Below, piece by piece: positions 36,966-49,385 of a stretch of DNA of 64,000 nt. Each line of letters begins with the position of its first letter. The stretch's first letter is position 1. Both the position numbers and the translations under genes were made by a program. Below the pieces are notes generated by a model. It searched no databases and was not told the origin of the DNA. It worked only from the letters and a program-made list of their open reading frames with translations. This DNA comes from Spisula solida (taxonomy: Eukaryota; Mollusca; Bivalvia; Venerida; Mactridae): the NCBI GenBank assembly GCA_947247005.1, contig OX365948.1:14125455-14189454 (forward strand), written 5' to 3'.

Positions 36966-39900
36966 ATGGAAAGTGAATTTTACTCCCTGCAGCCATACCA
37001 AATCCCCAAATGGGCAAATCACTTACGGAATAAACCGAAAAGCACTGTTAAAGTATAACTAAGCTTTACATGTATCGCATATTTTCTTTTCATTTCGCTT
37101 AATCAATTGTATACACGTTTATAAAAGTTGTATAGTAGTGCCAAAAACAATTAACTTACAAGTACAATTTGAAACCGAATGTTTCATTTTTAAACATAAC
37201 TAAAAGCAATAGATATTTTAATACATGTTTTACATATATGTTTTTGATCTTCGAGAAAATGCTTTTTAGTGGCCAGTTCAATGTTTAAAATAATAGTGAG
37301 TACCACGTATAACGATACTAGTGCTCAACATCAATTTATTGTACGAGATGGTTGTTAACTAGTAGTTGTAAATGCATTCTGCATTTTACAGCTTTCAAAT
37401 CTTAATACACCTATCCACAAATGGAACCTTCCAGATTTACCAGATGGGGTCACGGTGTACATCAAACGAGACGATCTAACAGGAGCCGAACTTTCAGGAA
37501 ATAAGGCAATCAGATTGAATTTTGAAACTCCTTGATTGTATTGTTTTTTCAAAAGGTTTATATGATACCGTTTCCGTCACGTCAAAGGCTCTTCGGTTTA
37601 TAAGTGCAGGAAGAAAAACATGAAGTGCACTTATCTCCTAAATTAACATTTTCAGTGCTATGTTCTGTATTCAGTTTCCTATATTAAAGCCCCATTATGC
37701 TTTATATGGCTATTTTCAAAAAGCAATAACTTAGCAACTTATGCAAAAATATGCATTTTGAGCCCTTTAGTCGAGTCCCAAAGGTGGAAAACACCATAAG
37801 ATGGAAGAAAACGAAATACAGTCTCCTGTTTGTTTGTAAACAAAATGTAAACAATAAATGCATAATTTAAGTCTAAGGGGAGCAACTTTTGCAAAATTAG
37901 TATGTTTTCATCCATACATTTTACTAAATGTGATTTTTGGCATACTATTTCGACAGATAATCATATAGCTGACATTCTGTCGTCAATTACAGGTCATTTG
38001 TGAAACACATCCTAATTCTTTGTATTTAGTCTATTTAATGGATGACCGGAAAAAAGTTTTGGGAGAGATAATGTGATTTTAAACGATGTATTCTGGTAAA
38101 ATACATATGTAATTTGTTAATTGACAGTTTTATTTCACACGTGCTTGTAGTTTGTCAAATCATTTAGATGAGACCAAGCAGTTTATATTATTATTTAACT
38201 TCACATTCAGGTTCGGCCACTGCAAATCCTGTTTGCCGAGGCATTGGAACAAGGAGTCAAACATGTCGTGACTGGAGGTGGACCTCAATCTGGTCACTGT
38301 CGTGCTGTGTCGCTTATATGCCGATCTCTTGGTATTCAACCACATATAGTCATTGAAAGTGTATTTAAGGTGATAACATGTCAATAGTTTGTCTATTTGA
38401 AGTGATATTATGCGCTTCTGTCGTAAACGTTTTTTTGCAAAATGAAAGTCAGTTAATGTAAACTTATAGTTACCATTGTTGTCACTTTATGTTTTCTTAT
38501 AAGAAAAGGACACAATGACAAAACAATGTTCTATATATAAACGGAGGTTGCCCTTGTGGTGTGTGCATGTGTATGATAGCCCTTGTTATTTGTGTAAGTA
38601 GTTTTTTAAATGACTGATGCGGCTAGCTGTCGAAGTGTCTAGTCCGTGTTTTTGTCTCTCTTCAGTTTTGTGCTTGTGTGGGCTCTGTTGCATTTGCTTA
38701 ATGCTGACATCACTGTCTGATGCATTACTATCATTTCACTTATAGCTATGTTTTATGAGCTGACATTTCCACGAGGAAGCACTGTCTGGTTCTCGCGATA
38801 ATAATTAGGATTTTACATTTACTGTTTAAGACGATATGTATTGTACATCATAATTCATTAATTATGGTATAAAAATGTTTGTGTATCAGAGAGAACATCT
38901 AGGAACTGAGGGCAATACATTGTTGTACAGAATGGCTGGAAGTAAGATATATTTGGCATCAGCAACCACATATGAAAGTTTCACACGACAAGTCAAGAAA
39001 ATGAAACAGTATATAAGGTACATGTACACCAATGACACAAATGATTCAGTTTTAAGTTAATTACTGTGATATGTTTAATCCATTATCAGCAATTTCTTTT
39101 GACTATCCGTATTGATCAATTTATCAAAGTTTTAACTTAGCTAGTACTTTATTTTTCAAGATTTATGGGTAGAGATATAAATACAGTTTCTTTTTTCAGC
39201 GACAAATATAGTGAACCATGTTACTGTATACCTGTTGGTGGAGCTGCTGTGTCGGGATTGTTTGCTTTCATATCAGCCTTTGATGAACTTATCTCTCAGG
39301 TATGAAGGTATATACATATCTATGTTCTGAGTATATGTCCTGTAACATGCTCATATTGCCATTGTGAATTTGTTTCGGAATATGTTATGTAGTGTTATTC
39401 AGAGTTAAGCTCCTCGAAGGAGCAACAATTATAGCCATTGCATCTTCTGTTCGTTTGGACATTATTCCAGCATTGATACCCACCATATTTCCCCACTGGT
39501 ACTTTACTATATGTTTACGTCAATTATTCAATGAACCTGTTTGTAAAGTTGAACTATCAAGAGGAGATGTACTGTATGCAAATACATGATCCTCGTAATC
39601 ATTTCATAACGTGCAACGGTCGGTACACCTAATTAATTTACTTAAATCTATATCATAGGGGCTTCATGAACGTTTTGATGATATTGTTGTGACCATAGCA
39701 ACTGGTGGAACGGCTCTCGGTTTGGCTGTTGGTAATTACCTTACTGGTTCCAAACTAAGGTAAGATTTCAATATTTGTTGAGCATTAGTTTTCCCTTGTA
39801 TTCTGCATTGAAGCATTGTGCTAGATTTCTTAATACATTTAAATATTAACCATTTCACACTGTGAACAAGTTTATTTAATGTCATTTTTGTTTTAGAAAT

Positions 39901-42900
39901 AAAAATCTGTTCGCGTATTTTGTCGGTGAATAAAACACGGACAGGAGTTCGAACGAGTTCCCGTGTTCTATTCACCGACAAAATCCAAGAACATAGTTTT
40001 TATTTCGATTCTAAATACGATACTATCCTGTACTATTTAACTGCGCGCATTCCATTTTTACCCATTTGACATTGAACATAATTCCACGCTGAAATTGAGT
40101 GGCTTATTAGCTGGCACAAGTACATACCTCCCTCGTTAATGAAAACGACCGTCGTGATTTTCTGAAGGAAATAACACATTTTAAACATTAAAACAATTTT
40201 AATAACATGAGTATAGGGTATTTATTTCATGAAATGAAACATATAAATGAATTGATTATCAGAAATTTTTATGAAACTTAGTTTCGAGAGTATATTGGAG
40301 ATTTTAAAAATAGATGCGTCATAGATGTTACACTGGACACTCGTGCAACTTGCCTTTGTTGGCGAATCGTTGAAGTTTTAACTATAAAGTTTACATTCAT
40401 TCATTCGTAAATATGTCACATGATACGGGGCGTAAATAGTAACAGCCAATTAGATATGTATGTTGTATTGCGATAATAATACATACCCTGGTTTGCTCTA
40501 TGATATATGGATTAATCCGCAGATCGTGTTAGAGTTGTTTTTATGATGACTGTTATGTCTATATAAATTCGATAAACCACTGCTCTTGGTAATACTTCAT
40601 TATATGCACATGCCCATGAAATTGATCGAAGCAAACAAATGTGATTAACTTTATTTAAGAGTACATGCTGTGACGATATCATTGCCAAAAGAAGAATTGT
40701 TTGCAAATCAAGACAAGTTATTGAAAGAACTTGGTATGGACAACGTGAAAGCATCTGATATACTCGATATTATTGAAGGTTATGTCGGAGATGGATATGG
40801 CACAGCAACAGAAGCTGGTCTTGGTAATATTTTGTAATGCTGTATATATTCGTTTCTTGTTGTTGTGAGTGTCTTCTCTATATGTACCTGCTTGCGTTCA
40901 CATTTTGAAGCTGGAAAGTTTCAATTGTCTATTTTCCTTTATGATTATAATGTCAAATTAATACTAAAAAAAGTAAGTAAAAAATTTACTTGTACATAGT
41001 ATTATTTCTATACTTGTATTATATGCAAGGGTCTTACCACAGTTTATTGTTGCTTATGTAATCCTATGTGTTCAAACAATATTTTTTTTCAGAATTTATC
41101 ACAAAAGTCAGCTCGACAAGTGGTATATTGCTTGACCCCTATTACACTGGTAAAGGGACAATGGGTATGGTAAACGAATTGAGGAATACTCATGAACGCT
41201 TCAAAGGGAAACGAATACTTTTCATTCACACAGGCAAGTGCACATAACAAGCTAACATTTTGATGCATACGTGTATATATACAAATTTATATATACGCTT
41301 ATATTTTTCTTAAAATGTGTTTTTGATGCATCAATTGTTTTTGATGAACCTACCAACATCTGAGTAGACTATTCACCATTGCCCGTCATTCCGAGGTCAC
41401 ACCCTACAACTTGTGGCACACATATCTTAAGAGTTTTAATTTGACCTAGAGAAACGAAATTGCTTTGGAATATATTAGTCTTAACATGAAAATGTGATTT
41501 TGTGTTTTTCGATTGCACAGAGTAAGACCAATTCATTATGTAAACAAATAGTAAAGCAGCAGAGGGCCTAAAAGTGGCTTTTTAAGAAGTAAGGTGGACC
41601 CCAAAAGTAACAGCAAGAGTTATATACCAAAATGTTCGGGACAGTCTGGAGATTATAAGACTGGCGGCATAAATTGCAAATTTTTGGTGCGGGTCCTAAA
41701 ATCCAAGATGGCGTCCAAGATGGCCGCCATCAAATTCAATCAGATGCTATTTCAGTGTAATGTTTCTAGTTTTATTGTGCTTAAAGACTGTGTCATCAAA
41801 GTTCACATAAATATTATTCATGATCTAGACAAAAGGACAAGATGATTTCCATAATCGTTCAAGGTCATTTTCAAGGTCAAATTCAAGGTCAAATGGCAAA
41901 TACTATCTCCAAGTAGCCTTTTTTGCATGAATTTATAATTGACAATGTATAACTACTATACAAAATGTTTTCAAAAATATTTATGATTGGTTGCCATGGA
42001 GAAATAAGATGTTTTGTACACCTATATCTCAGCATTAGCTCTACAGTCAATTCACTAAAAATGCCATTTAAATTTGAATAATGAACTAGATTCCCCAGTT
42101 AGCACTACGGTACTGGCCCAGTACTGGCCCATTACCGTACATATTACTGGGCCATTGCCGGCAGCCGGTACTGGCCCAGTACCGTAATGATCACTGGCCC
42201 GGTACTGGCCCATTGCTGGCAGATGATGGGGAAGTAATGGCTTATTGTTGGCACAGTACTGGCACATTGCTGGTACGGTGCTGGCCCATTGCTGGCAGAT
42301 TTGGGGAATCAATGGCTTATTGCTGGCACAGTACTGGTACAGTACTGGCACATTGCTGACAGATGATGGGGATTCAATGGCTCACTGCTGACACAGTACT
42401 GGCAAATTGCTGGCAGATGCATCTGAGTTTAACGTGGAATCAACGGCCAAATGCTGGCCCAGCACTCTTTTCGCTGTTCTCTGAAAATATATTTAGAATC
42501 ATATTGTTAAAATCATCAAAGGCATGGTCTTGTTGCATTAATTATGAGTTAAATATTAAATTTAATAGCACACTTATTTCCACTACAGTCATTAATTAGT
42601 ATTTGTAGCATTTCTGCGGTTTATCATAAAAGTCATTTATCATTAAATTATAGTTAAATTCGAAATAATTATATACAATTTAACTTACATTTCGTTGTAT
42701 ATTCAATACATTCTCCCAGAATCTTCATGTGTACATCTCTGAACTGAAGTTTCTCACACACTTAGAGTCACTCAGCGTGCTTTCTATTTGTGTCTGGACA
42801 TAATTACTTCACGAGATGGGAAGTCAGATAACACACCCACCCCTTGATTTGAGAGAAGATAGCTGTGTATAATTTACTATGAAAAGTATTTCCAGGAGAA

Positions 42901-45900
42901 GTTATAACGTGAGTCATTGGTCAGAGTAAGTTCTTATACACACACGCGCATAAAATTAGAAAATGTAATGTACACATCATTTAATAAAATGCCTTGATTG
43001 TTTGATAGTGAGCTACATACACATACGAAATAAGCATGTTCGTATATCTTTAATTACAATGCATAACTAAAAATTCATTTTTGGAATAATTCAATATAAA
43101 TTTGGACAATTATAGACTTGAATTAATAGTATTATTTTTGTAGAAAAGTTAACACTCTATACTATAACATCATTATGTTATTACAAATTTTTTTATTTGT
43201 TAGAAATTAATTTACAGATTAACCCAATTGCATTTTCTAGTTATGTGAAATCAATTGAATATACATTGCACACATGTACAAATACATGGACAATTCAATG
43301 TAAACGTCCTGTACTGGGCCAGTACCGGCCCATTACATGATGCCAGCAGCGAGTTAGATATGATCGGCAAATAAATCTACAATGATAAGCAGCATCGGGC
43401 CAGTGCTGGCACAGTGCCGTCACGGTGCCGGAATGCCGATGCCGGTAGTTTGCCGATAGCACGATCATTTGCCAGTACCGGGCCAGTATCGTAGTGCTGA
43501 CTGGGAGATCTGTATTGGTTAAAGTCTCTTTCATCAATATTCACAGAAATATTAATCGTGCTCTAGGTAAAAATGCAAGGTGATGTCCGTATTATTCTAA
43601 GGTCATTTCTTGGTCAAATTTCAAGGTCAAATGGCAAAAATAAAAAAATGTCATTTTGACTTTATAATTTCATGTATTGTGTAGTGAAAGTGTCTTCAAA
43701 TAGTCATTTTAGCACACATATATGTTTGGCATAGTATAACTATTTTACTTAGTGTTTTCATGAAATTTATTTGTGGTTGCCATGGAGAAATAAGATGTTT
43801 TGTACAAATATATCTCAGCTCTACATACAATTCAGTAAAATGATATTCAATTTGAGTAATTGATCTAGACATATTTCGGTTAAAGTCTGAAACATAAATG
43901 CTCTCATTAGTATCAATCATGATAAGGCAAAAAAACAAGATGGTGTATGTAATATTCCAAGGTCATTTTCAAGGTCAACTTCAAGGTCATATGGCAAAGA
44001 AAACACTTAAGTTTGACTTTTGACTGGATAATTTCTTCTAATTTTTTGTTATAAACTGTAATAGTATCTGTAAATAGTAATTTTCACAGACATGAATGTT
44101 TGACATACGTGTAAGTGTTATATTTAGTTTTGTAAAATTTATATTTTGTTGTCATGGAGAAATAAAACGTTTTGTGTACTGTATATGGATCTCAGCCTCA
44201 GCTTTACATACACTTTTGTGAAGGTGCAATTCAATTATGAGTAATGGCTCTTGACTTTTAGGTTCAAGTCTAAAACATAGATGTACACAATTTAATCAAT
44301 CATGATCTAGGTAAATAAACAAAATGATGTATGTATTTCAAGGTCATTTTCAAGATCCAATCCAAGGTCAAACAGCAAAAACACTGACATTTGTCAAATT
44401 ACATGTAGCTGAATATTTTCTTCTATTGTCTCGTTATAATACATGCAAATTACCCTTTTATATACGTGGGACGTTCAAAAATAAACAGGACTGGGGCCCT
44501 CATGGGTACAGTTTTCAACATTATACAACTATTATTAAATAATATGGAATCGGAATTCAATTGCGAAAATTCGATATCTAATTTATTGAGTTACACGATC
44601 ATGTTCTCTCATAATAGTCCATTTTGAAACCATGGTAACACACACCCGGCGCAGCCCGCCAATTACCATTAATGGCGACTACGTAATGGGGTGTATCTTT
44701 AATACTATCATATCGTTTGTTTTTAAACTTCGCCTAAACATTACATGTTACATGTTGGACGATGTCAGCAAACATGACGACATTTGGACGTAAGGTACTG
44801 AAATAAACAGAAGTTGACATACAAGAGTGACAACTTCGTGACGCAAAAGAGACGTCACCAAAACGTAAGGAAATATGAGCAAACACCAAGTTATGTCAAC
44901 AGCAAGATGATTCTGTCCTCTAAATCGTACGAAATTACCGTTACTTCCTTTTTGAAACATTTCTGCGAGTCGTTTATCAGTTTTAGAATGGCACAGATGC
45001 TTCAATGAAAACTGTTCAGCTTTTAAAGACGTTTAGTAATAAGAAATCATAAAAACGTATGTGAAGTCAGTTACAGAGTCATGTTCTAAGTATCAACGTT
45101 TCATGGTACGAATTCTCGCCCTGATATTCAACATAAAATCCGGAAAAATACATGCGAATCTCACGAACGCTTTACTTGTGTGGCTCAGTGCTGTACTGGA
45201 ATGTATTCATCACCCTATATCACTATAAACGTCGTCTTTCATAGCCCAATGCGAAGCACTAACGCCATGTAAAATAGCGCGACTTCATTTTGTGCGCCGG
45301 GTAAGCGCTAGTGACATTGTTTAATCACCTGTAACTCCCGGACCGCAAATTTGCTTGAGTTTATATTTTTACAGTATGGAGAAAAAGGATTCCGATTTCT
45401 TATGGTATATAATTTGATATATTTCGTTTAACCATGCGGGTTTTGTGACAATAGTCCTGTTTATTTTTGAACGTCCCACGTAGACATGTCTATGTATGTT
45501 TCGGGCATTCTTATTAATATTTTACATACAACATAAATTGCAAATATTTGGTTAAGGCTCTGAAATCCAAGATGGCGTCTAAGATATATAAACATAAATT
45601 CAGTAAGATGCTTTTTAACCGTTTATTGTTTTATTGTTCTAGTGTCATTGATGAATATGCATCAAAATACATGTGAATTATTGATTTGATTGTGGTCTGT
45701 TAATCGGGCATTTAAAAAAAAGATACCACATTGATAACACTGCATGGAACAACCATTATTGGCTCTTTTGCGTGCCTAATACTGTCTGGAACAACCACTC
45801 TTGGCTGTTTCGGATTCTTAGCACTGCCTAAAACAACCTTTATTTGCTCTTTTGCGTGCCTAACACTGTCTGTAACAACCAGTCTTGGCTGTTTCGGGTA

Positions 45901-48900
45901 CTAGTACTTAACACTGCCTGAAACAACCATTATTGGCACTAAGGGGCACCTTACACTGTGTTGAACTACTGTTATTAGCTTTTCGGGGTACCTAACTGTC
46001 TGGAACAACTATATTTGGATCTTAGGGGTACCTAACACTGTCTGGAACAACCTTTATCATTTTTTGACGGTAATTTAAACTGTCTGGAGCAACCAATATT
46101 GACTCTTTGTGGTAGTTAACACTGCCTGTAACAACTATTATGGGCTCTTAGGGGTACCTGATACTGTCTCGAACAACCATTATTGGCTCTTTGGTGCACC
46201 TAACACTGTTTGGAATCGCTATTGTTGGCTCTTTGGTGATTTTACACTGCCTGTAACAACCATTTTTGGCTCTTATGGTTCCATTATACTGTCTGGAACA
46301 ATTATCATTTGCTCTTTGGGGTACAAAACAGGGCATAGGTCAGGCATATCTGACTCTGTAGGATACCGACCATTGCGTGGGGAACACATTACTATGTTAG
46401 TATCCAGCATGTTAGCTCTGTTAGGTGCCTAACACTGCCTTAAACAACCATTATGTACGGTTCACTATATAAAACATCCAATATAGGCTCGTTTGGGGGC
46501 CTAACACTGCAAAGGATAACCATTTCTGACTCTGCGTGGTACCTAACACCGCTTGGAACATGCATGATTACCCCCTTTGGGTACCTAACACTGCAAGGGT
46601 CATCCTTTCATGGCTTTCTTGGCTACTTAACACAGTAGTGCTCAACAAATCATGGCTCTATGAGACACACAACACAGCCTGACACTGCCATTTCTGGCTA
46701 TGTGGGTTACAAACTTTCCCTGGACCAGTCATACCTGTCACTGTGTTGTGCCTATATACTACTAGGTGTTTTAATTTCCTGCCTTGCTGGATACCTAGCT
46801 GCACTGAATACAGCAATTTCATACATAGTATGGTGCAATCAAACTATGTACAACAACTCCTGGTATTAGTGGTAACAAATAGTTCAGGGGTCACTAGTTT
46901 CCGCTTTGTAATATAAATACCACTATCATCTCTTTAGTTTGAATGGTGTCTAAAAGTTTCAATCTTATTCCCATAGAAAGCTTTTGGGTCCAACTTCAAA
47001 AGACAGTTTGATCCACCCCAGTAACTCAACATGCACCCAAAATTTGTTGATCCTGATACAAAATAGCATTCGTCAGGTGTACATAAGTAATGAGACCATG
47101 TCCCTAACAGTCCATACATCAGGTTGACGTAATTGCATAATTGTATGTGTGACTTTCGACTTTAAGAACTGTGCTGAAGTTACTTGTATGGAACATTGTT
47201 ATAACACGATCGTCATAATCACTACGTGTTCTTCACACAAAATGATCGATAAAACTATCTAATATAGTTTTTAGGTAAACCTAGTGTAAAATTATGCCAC
47301 CAAAAATATACCGGTAAGTAGAAAATCGAAGAAATTATTCCGCCAATAGTAAAATTTGAATGTTCTTTTCTGATTGACCTTTGATTTGGCCTTGAATAGG
47401 ATCTAGAAATATTACAGATAGTATCTGATTCATTTGCATGTATTATGATGAATGTTTGTATGAACTTTGATGATTCAGACTTCAACTTGAATTTTAGACA
47501 AAACTTACGGAATTTGGTGGCGGCCATCTTTTACACCATTTTAGATTTAAGGGCATGCACCAAATATTTGCAATTAATACCGACTGTGAATTATCAGTAC
47601 TTTCCTGACATAGTTATTTGTATGCCTAAAAGGGCAGTTTGTGTCCATTATACAAAGACTGAAGTATATAACAAGAAAATATAAGAAATTATCCAGTCAA
47701 AAGTCAAACTTATGTGTCTTCTTTGCCGTTTGACCTTGAAGTTGACCTAGAAGTTGACCTTGGAAATGACCTTGGATTATCACATACACCATCTTGTTTA
47801 GTTGCCATATCATGATTGATACTAATGGGAGCATTTATAATTCAGATTTTAACCAAAATATGTCTAGAGTCATTACTCAAAATTAAATATCATTTTTACT
47901 GAATTGTATCTAGAGCTGAGATATGTGTATACAAAACATCTTATTTCTCCATGGCAATCACAAGTAAATTTCACGAAAATACTAAATAACATAGTTATAC
48001 ATGTACTATGCCAAAAATATATGTGTGCTAAAATGACTATTTGAAGACACTTTCACTACACAATGCAAGACATTATACAGTCAAAATGACATTGTTGGTG
48101 TTTATTGCCATTTGACCTTCAATTTGACCTTGAAATGACCTTGGAATATTACGGACGCCATCTTGCATTTTTACCTAGAGCATAATTAATATTTTTGTGA
48201 ACATTGATGATACAGACTTTAACCAAAACATAATCTAGAGTCATTACTCAAATTTAAATGGCATTTTAGTGAATTGACTGTAAAGCTAATGCTGAAATAT
48301 AGGTGTACAAAACATCTTATTTCTCCATGGCAAACAACCATAAATGTTTTTGAAAACATTTAATATAGTACTTATACAATGTCAAATATAAATTCATGCA
48401 AAAAAGGCTATTTGCAGATAGTATTAGTAAACAATAGAAGAAGTTACCAAGTCAATATGACATATTTTGGCAATTTTTGCCATTTGACCTTGTATTTGAC
48501 CTTGAAAATGACCTTGAACAATTACGGAAATCATCTAGTCCTTTTGTCTAGTTTTAGATGTGAACTTTGATGACACAGTCTTTAAGCTGAAAACATCTAG
48601 AATCATTACACTGAAATAGCATCATACTGAAGTTGATGGCGGCCATCTTGGACGCCATAATGGATTTTAGGGCCCGCACCAAAAAATTGCAATTTATGCT
48701 GGCAATCTGATAATCTCCTGACTGACCCGAAAATTTTGGTATATAACTCTTGCTGTTACTTTTGGGGTCCACCTTCAATGTTAAAATTTTTGCTGCTCTA
48801 CTAAAAGGACAAGTTCGTCATGCCGCGGATACGGGCATTGACTTCCCTGTCGCAATTGAAATAAGGAATTTTTTCTTCTGTCCTGTGTTTGTTGTTAGTT

Positions 48901-49240
48901 AGTGCTGTGCCTTCCCCTTTTTACTCGTTGCCTTCGTAATGTGTTTCAGTGTGTTTTGCTGTTTCTGTAGATTGTTGCTTACAATGTCTGATTTATTAAA
49001 ATATTGTCATAAATATAAGGTTGTCGAGGTTCAGCATCTCTCTGCGACATTTTCATTAAAATTTGGATAACAGACATATGTTTAGATATGTCGTACTAAC
49101 CAGGATTGTCATGTATGTACATTATTGCAGGTGGAATATTTGGTCTGTTTAATGGTGAGATGGATAGAGTGTTAAACAAAGAAGATTCTGTAACAAACGA
49201 TATATCTGAATGGAATAACGAAACAATATCTCCACTCTGA
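36966..49240 (+). CDS. D-cysteine desulfhydrase / ACC deaminase-family PLP enzyme, nine exons
   Basis: Coding exons: 36,966-37,052; 37,392-37,505; 38,211-38,369; 38,890-39,017; 39,200-39,299; 39,659-39,759; 40,660-40,823; 41,093-41,233; 49,131-49,240. Joined, they give 1,104 nt: 367 residues plus TGA, with intron phases matching at every junction. The frame shows fold-type II PLP-enzyme marks: YIKRDDLTG then SGNK with the expected Schiff-base lysine (residue 67), GGGPQSGHCR (about 89-98; the more usual form has SNH, here SGH), the phosphate-binding ATGGTALG (210-217), LDPYYTGK (298-305) and a C-terminal FIHTGGIFGLF. Family members release sulfide, ammonia and pyruvate from D-cysteine or deaminate ACC; which substrate applies cannot be read here. 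The ATG directly follows an acceptor tract (CCTCTTCCTTTTCAG), so a 5'-UTR exon probably lies upstream. Introns 2 and 8 need GC donors (AAG/GCAATC and CAG/GCAAGT). Intron 8 is 7.9 kb and transposon-filled. The gene appears intact. Confidence 0.92.
39892..40015. repeat. Hairpin element in intron 6 of the PLP-enzyme gene
   Basis: Left TTTAGAAATAAAAATCTGTT.. and right ..CGATTCTAAA arms of ~50-55 bp pair, including the fully matched core TTTTGTCGGTGAATA/TATTCACCGACAAAA and CACGG/CCGTG. The loop is ~19 nt. It is likely the same family as 22,235-22,369. Confidence 0.85.
42094..43505. mobile_element. Nested 1.4-kb element with CCCAGTTAGCACTACGG ends
   Basis: The left end CCCAGTTAGCACTACG and right end CGTAGTGCTGACTGGG form the TIR, and both interiors hold GGCCCAGTACTGGC / CATTGCTGGCAGAT minisatellite units in opposite orientation. 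Flanks AGATT and AGATC suggest a ~5-bp target duplication. The other arm of the host element (near 48,230) preserves the uninterrupted sequence. Confidence 0.88.
44465..45480. mobile_element. Nested mariner-type TIR element (1,016 bp)
   Basis: Perfect 28-bp TIRs: the left starts CGTGGGACGTTCAAAAATAA (44,465-44,492) and the right is its exact complement (45,453-45,480). TA flanks both sides. Perfect ends suggest a recent insertion. Internal ORFs on either strand do not resemble a transposase, so it is probably non-autonomous. Confidence 0.92.
45739..46800. repeat. Degenerate ~41-42 bp minisatellite
   Basis: About 25 diverged units with consensus words CCTAACACTGTCTGGAACAA and ATTATTGGCTCTTTGGGGTA; the first unit starts are at 45,739, 45,780 and 45,822. 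It forms the centre of the 7.25-kb inverted-repeat element. The 107-codon ORF here is a repeat by-product. Confidence 0.85.
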
Positions 49241-49354
49241 GTAAAGCGTACATGACTATCCTTCTGCTAGTTGTATGAAACAATATACCACGCACGTGTG
49301 AGAAGTAAAAACGACTCGACTATTGTCAATGTGTTCTTTGATGTTCTGCAAATT

Positions 49355-49360
49355 AATAAA
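49355..49360 (+). terminator. Polyadenylation signal of the PLP-enzyme gene
   Basis: AATAAA 115 bases after the TGA stop, the first in the 3' flank, with TGTTGTGCTGTTGTAGTTG (a GU-rich element) ~15 bases further on. Confidence 0.7.
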
Positions 49361-49385
49361 CTGACAGTATGTTGTGCTGTTGTAG

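Larger units (their letters stand above)
41551..48801. mobile_element. TA-flanked 7.25-kb inverted-repeat element filling intron 8
   Basis: The left end GTAAAGCAGCAG and right end TTGCTGCTCTAC are inverted and flanked by TA (41,549-50 and 48,802-03). Further in, AAGGTGGACCCCAAAAGTAA at ~41,590 is mirrored by TTACTTTTGGGGTCCACCTT at ~48,757-48,776. The arms (to ~44.4 kb, and from ~47.25 kb) are long inverted copies of each other, each with several ~360-380 bp tandem units bearing clustered TCAAGGTCA words. The 83- and 74-residue ORFs in the two arms are the same repeat read from both sides and not genes. Two younger elements interrupt the left side. No transposase is recognised. Confidence 0.82.

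Noticed and set aside
44748..45008. Transposase inside the mariner-type element
   Set aside because: ORFs of 85 and 64 codons overlap on opposite strands and show no helix-turn-helix or DD(E/D) motif that I can recognise.
46109..46432. 107-codon ORF in the intron 8 minisatellite
   Set aside because: It runs through ~41-bp repeat units whose length is not a multiple of three, so the translation is not a repeat protein.
41594..48778. Matching 83- and 74-residue ORFs at the two ends of intron 8 as a gene family
   Set aside because: They are the same inverted repeat read from both arms. Similar words (AAGATGGCGTCCAA) also occur outside ORFs near 33.85 and 45.56 kb.
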